Origin: Cyclobacteriaceae bacterium | GTDB taxonomy: Bacteria; Bacteroidota; Bacteroidia; Cytophagales; Cyclobacteriaceae | Reading direction: 5' to 3' | Assembly (NCBI GenBank): GCA_025455445.1 | Contig: JALOMN010000053.1 | Span: forward strand, 1-8,271 | Length of the DNA stretch: 8,271 nucleotides | Shown here: positions 6,820 to 8,271 of the stretch, piece by piece | Numbering within the stretch: the stretch's first letter is position 1 | How the letters are laid out: the number at the start of each line of letters is the position of its first letter | Program-made: the position numbers and the translations under genes | Notes under the pieces: generated by a model | The model's database searches: none | The model's input: the letters and a program-made list of their open reading frames with translations, nothing else | Told to the model about the DNA's origin: nothing

Positions 6820-7275
6820 ATGAAGAAAAGATTATCGCTTCTAGGTCTATTTTCAGTTGTTTTTACCGCTTTTTCTTTTGGCCAGGTCGAATCTGAGGCT
6901 ATTCTTGGCGTTTGGGAATCTGGCAGTGGCAAAGCTCGAATCAAAATTGATAGAGCAGGAGACAAGTTTAATGGACGCATAGTTTGGTTGCGGGAACCCA
7001 AGGATGAGGCAGGCAACCCTAAGTTGGATAAGAACAATCCTGACGAAAGTTTGCGCTCTAAGCCATTATTAGGTTATAGCATGCTAAAGGATTTTATATA
7101 CAAGGGCGAGAAAATTTGGGAGGAGGGAACCATATACGATCCGGAAAGTGGAAGCACCTATTCTTGCACCATTACACTTACTGATGAAAACACGTTAGAT
7201 GTACGCGGCTTCATTGGTGTGAGCCTGTTTGGAAGAACAGATGTTTGGAAGCGAGTAATCATTAAGAAAAAGTAA
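6820..7275 (+). CDS. Secreted DUF2147 family protein
   Basis: A 151-aa protein with a Sec signal peptide: KKR near the start, a hydrophobic core, and a likely cut near FG/Q at residues 21-22. The rest matches the DUF2147 pattern: LGVWESGSGKARIKI at the start of the domain, GRIVWLREPKDEAGNPKLDKNNP, LLGYSMLKDF, WEEGTIYDPESGSTY and a C-terminal VRGFIGVSLFGRTDVWKR. The domain is common in exported proteins of Bacteroidota and Proteobacteria and is predicted to be a small beta-barrel; its biochemical role is not established to my knowledge. There is no lipobox Cys, so it is expected to be soluble in the periplasm or exported. It has its own promoter upstream and is separated by only 4 nt from the next gene, an outer-membrane protein, so the two are probably co-transcribed. 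No functional link to the hydrogenase is apparent. Confidence 0.88.
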   Translation: MKKRLSLLGLFSVVFTAFSFGQVESEAILGVWESGSGKARIKIDRAGDKFNGRIVWLREPKDEAGNPKLDKNNPDESLRSKPLLGYSMLKDFIYKGEKIWEEGTIYDPESGSTYSCTITLTDENTLDVRGFIGVSLFGRTDVWKRVIIKKK

Positions 7276-7279
7276 TCTT

Positions 7280-8271
7280 ATGATTCGTTTTCAACTCGCA
7301 GGTTTGCTGGTGGTGTTTTCTATGAACCTCTTCGCACAGGAATCGGATACCACTGTAGTGGAAGAAGATTTCAGCATGTATGATGATGCAGAATTGGCTG
7401 ATGGTGCTAAACGTTTTGCTACCAATAAAGTATTGGATCAAAGTCCGAATAAACTAATCTCGCTTGGCTACGATTTTCAAGGTGCTCATGACCTTAATTT
7501 TGGTGTATGGGGCAGCCTGCCGGAATCAAGCGTGCGCGTAAAGAGTGTGCAGGGTATTCGAATCAACAGTAACTTTCCGGTTATATCTCGTGCCAATGTT
7601 CTTTTGAATATTGGTGTCAATTATTGGGAAACCAACTATCAAATTGAGTCGAGTGAGTCGCATCCGATCAGTTCCTCACTTCAAACGCGTGGCCTGCGCA
7701 CCACAGGCGTTACGACTACGTTATTCAAGCCGTTTAACGAAAAAAGATTTATGCTGATTCAATTCGTGTTTGACTTGAATGGTGATTATTTTTTACCTGA
7801 TTTCCAGTCGTTGAGTTACACAAGGGTATCACCTACCTTTATATATGGTTGGAAAAAACACGATCGGCTTATGTACGGCTTTGGTTTCTCACGCACGTAT
7901 CGGGTGGGCGAACCAAACCTGATTCCGGTTTTCATGTATAATTATACTGCGCCATCGCGCAAGTGGGGAATTGAGTCGGTCTTCCCGGCACGAGCAAATT
8001 TTCGTAGAACATTCAATACACGCACACTTGCTTTTTTTGGATATGAGTTAGAAGGTCAAACCTATCGCATGTCATCATTAAAAGGAGTGGAGGGAATTGT
8101 TAACCCAGAGTTGCGCAGAAGTGAACTTCGGATTCGGATGACTTTCGAACGGTCAATCAAAAACTTCGTTTGGCTAAGTGCACAGGCGGGGCTTCGGTAT
8201 CCATGGAACTTTAACCTTGATGACGGAAATATTTTCCGTGGCTTTGGTGACACTCCTTATACAATGGAAAA
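7280..8271 (+). CDS. DUF6268-like outer-membrane beta-barrel protein, 3' end missing
   Basis: The frame is open from the ATG at 7280 to the window end: 330 codons and no stop. The N-terminus is a clear Sec signal peptide (hydrophobic LAGLLVVFSMNLFA, cut likely at FA/Q near residue 19). A short acidic segment follows (about 23-40). After that come alternating-residue amphipathic strands rich in Tyr, Phe and Trp, typical of an outer-membrane barrel. Recognisable pieces are YGWKKHDRLMYGFGFSRTY, a segment WGIESVFPARANFRRTFN, and a Gly/Tyr strand FFGYELEGQTYRMS, which resemble the DUF6268 family of Bacteroidota. The family is defined mainly by sequence and has no established substrate. It begins 4 nt after the DUF2147 stop, which suggests a two-gene envelope unit. 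The family assignment is from pattern recognition and is less sure than the barrel prediction. Confidence 0.72.
   Translation, partial: MIRFQLAGLLVVFSMNLFAQESDTTVVEEDFSMYDDAELADGAKRFATNKVLDQSPNKLISLGYDFQGAHDLNFGVWGSLPESSVRVKSVQGIRINSNFPVISRANVLLNIGVNYWETNYQIESSESHPISSSLQTRGLRTTGVTTTLFKPFNEKRFMLIQFVFDLNGDYFLPDFQSLSYTRVSPTFIYGWKKHDRLMYGFGFSRTYRVGEPNLIPVFMYNYTAPSRKWGIESVFPARANFRRTFNTRTLAFFGYELEGQTYRMSSLKGVEGIVNPELRRSELRIRMTFERSIKNFVWLSAQAGLRYPWNFNLDDGNIFRGFGDTPYTME

Noticed and set aside
8062..8253. Reverse-strand 63-codon ORF near the window end
   Set aside because: It is the shadow of the outer-membrane protein frame, which is open throughout and has a signal peptide and barrel strands.

Overview
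This window looks like part of a Bacteroidota chromosome. A strong match to the phylum's promoter consensus (TTTG, 20-nt spacer, TAAGTTTG) lies in front of a secreted DUF2147 protein. The last gene encodes a DUF6268-type outer-membrane protein, signal peptides end in FGQ or FAQ, and Shine-Dalgarno sequences are mostly weak. All credible genes are on the + strand. I cannot name the genus from sequence alone.

Layout: (1) 1-1126, the 3' part of cinA, a housekeeping nicotinamide-nucleotide amidohydrolase. (2) 1264-6413, a compact operon for a cytoplasmic NAD-linked group 3d [NiFe] hydrogenase of the Ralstonia eutropha SH type: hoxF (with an N-terminal NuoE/HoxE-like domain), one ORF that joins HoxU and HoxY, hoxH, and a hoxW-like maturation protease. 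A 170-bp element with terminal inverted repeats and strong hairpins sits between hoxUY and hoxH. (3) 6414-6819, a 406-bp non-coding stretch with several small dyads, ending in a promoter. (4) 6820-8271, a two-gene envelope unit: DUF2147 protein and a DUF6268-like outer-membrane protein cut off by the window end.

Inferred electron path: HoxH splits H2 at its NiFe site. Electrons pass to the HoxY [4Fe-4S] cluster, then through three HoxU clusters on the same polypeptide, to the HoxF [4Fe-4S] cluster and FMN, and finally to NAD+ (or in reverse). HoxW would cut the C-terminal tail from pre-HoxH after NiFe insertion. No hyp genes for cofactor assembly are in view, so they must lie elsewhere if the enzyme is active.

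The most unusual points are the in-frame HoxU-HoxY fusion, which would make a three-subunit core (HoxF, HoxUY, HoxH); the replacement of the usual His by Gln at the predicted HoxH processing site; two bulky substitutions in the HoxF FMN/NADH glycine loop; the almost complete loss of cluster ligands in the HoxE-like domain; and the mobile-looking repeat inside the operon. No CRISPR array, tRNA, rRNA or transposase gene was seen.
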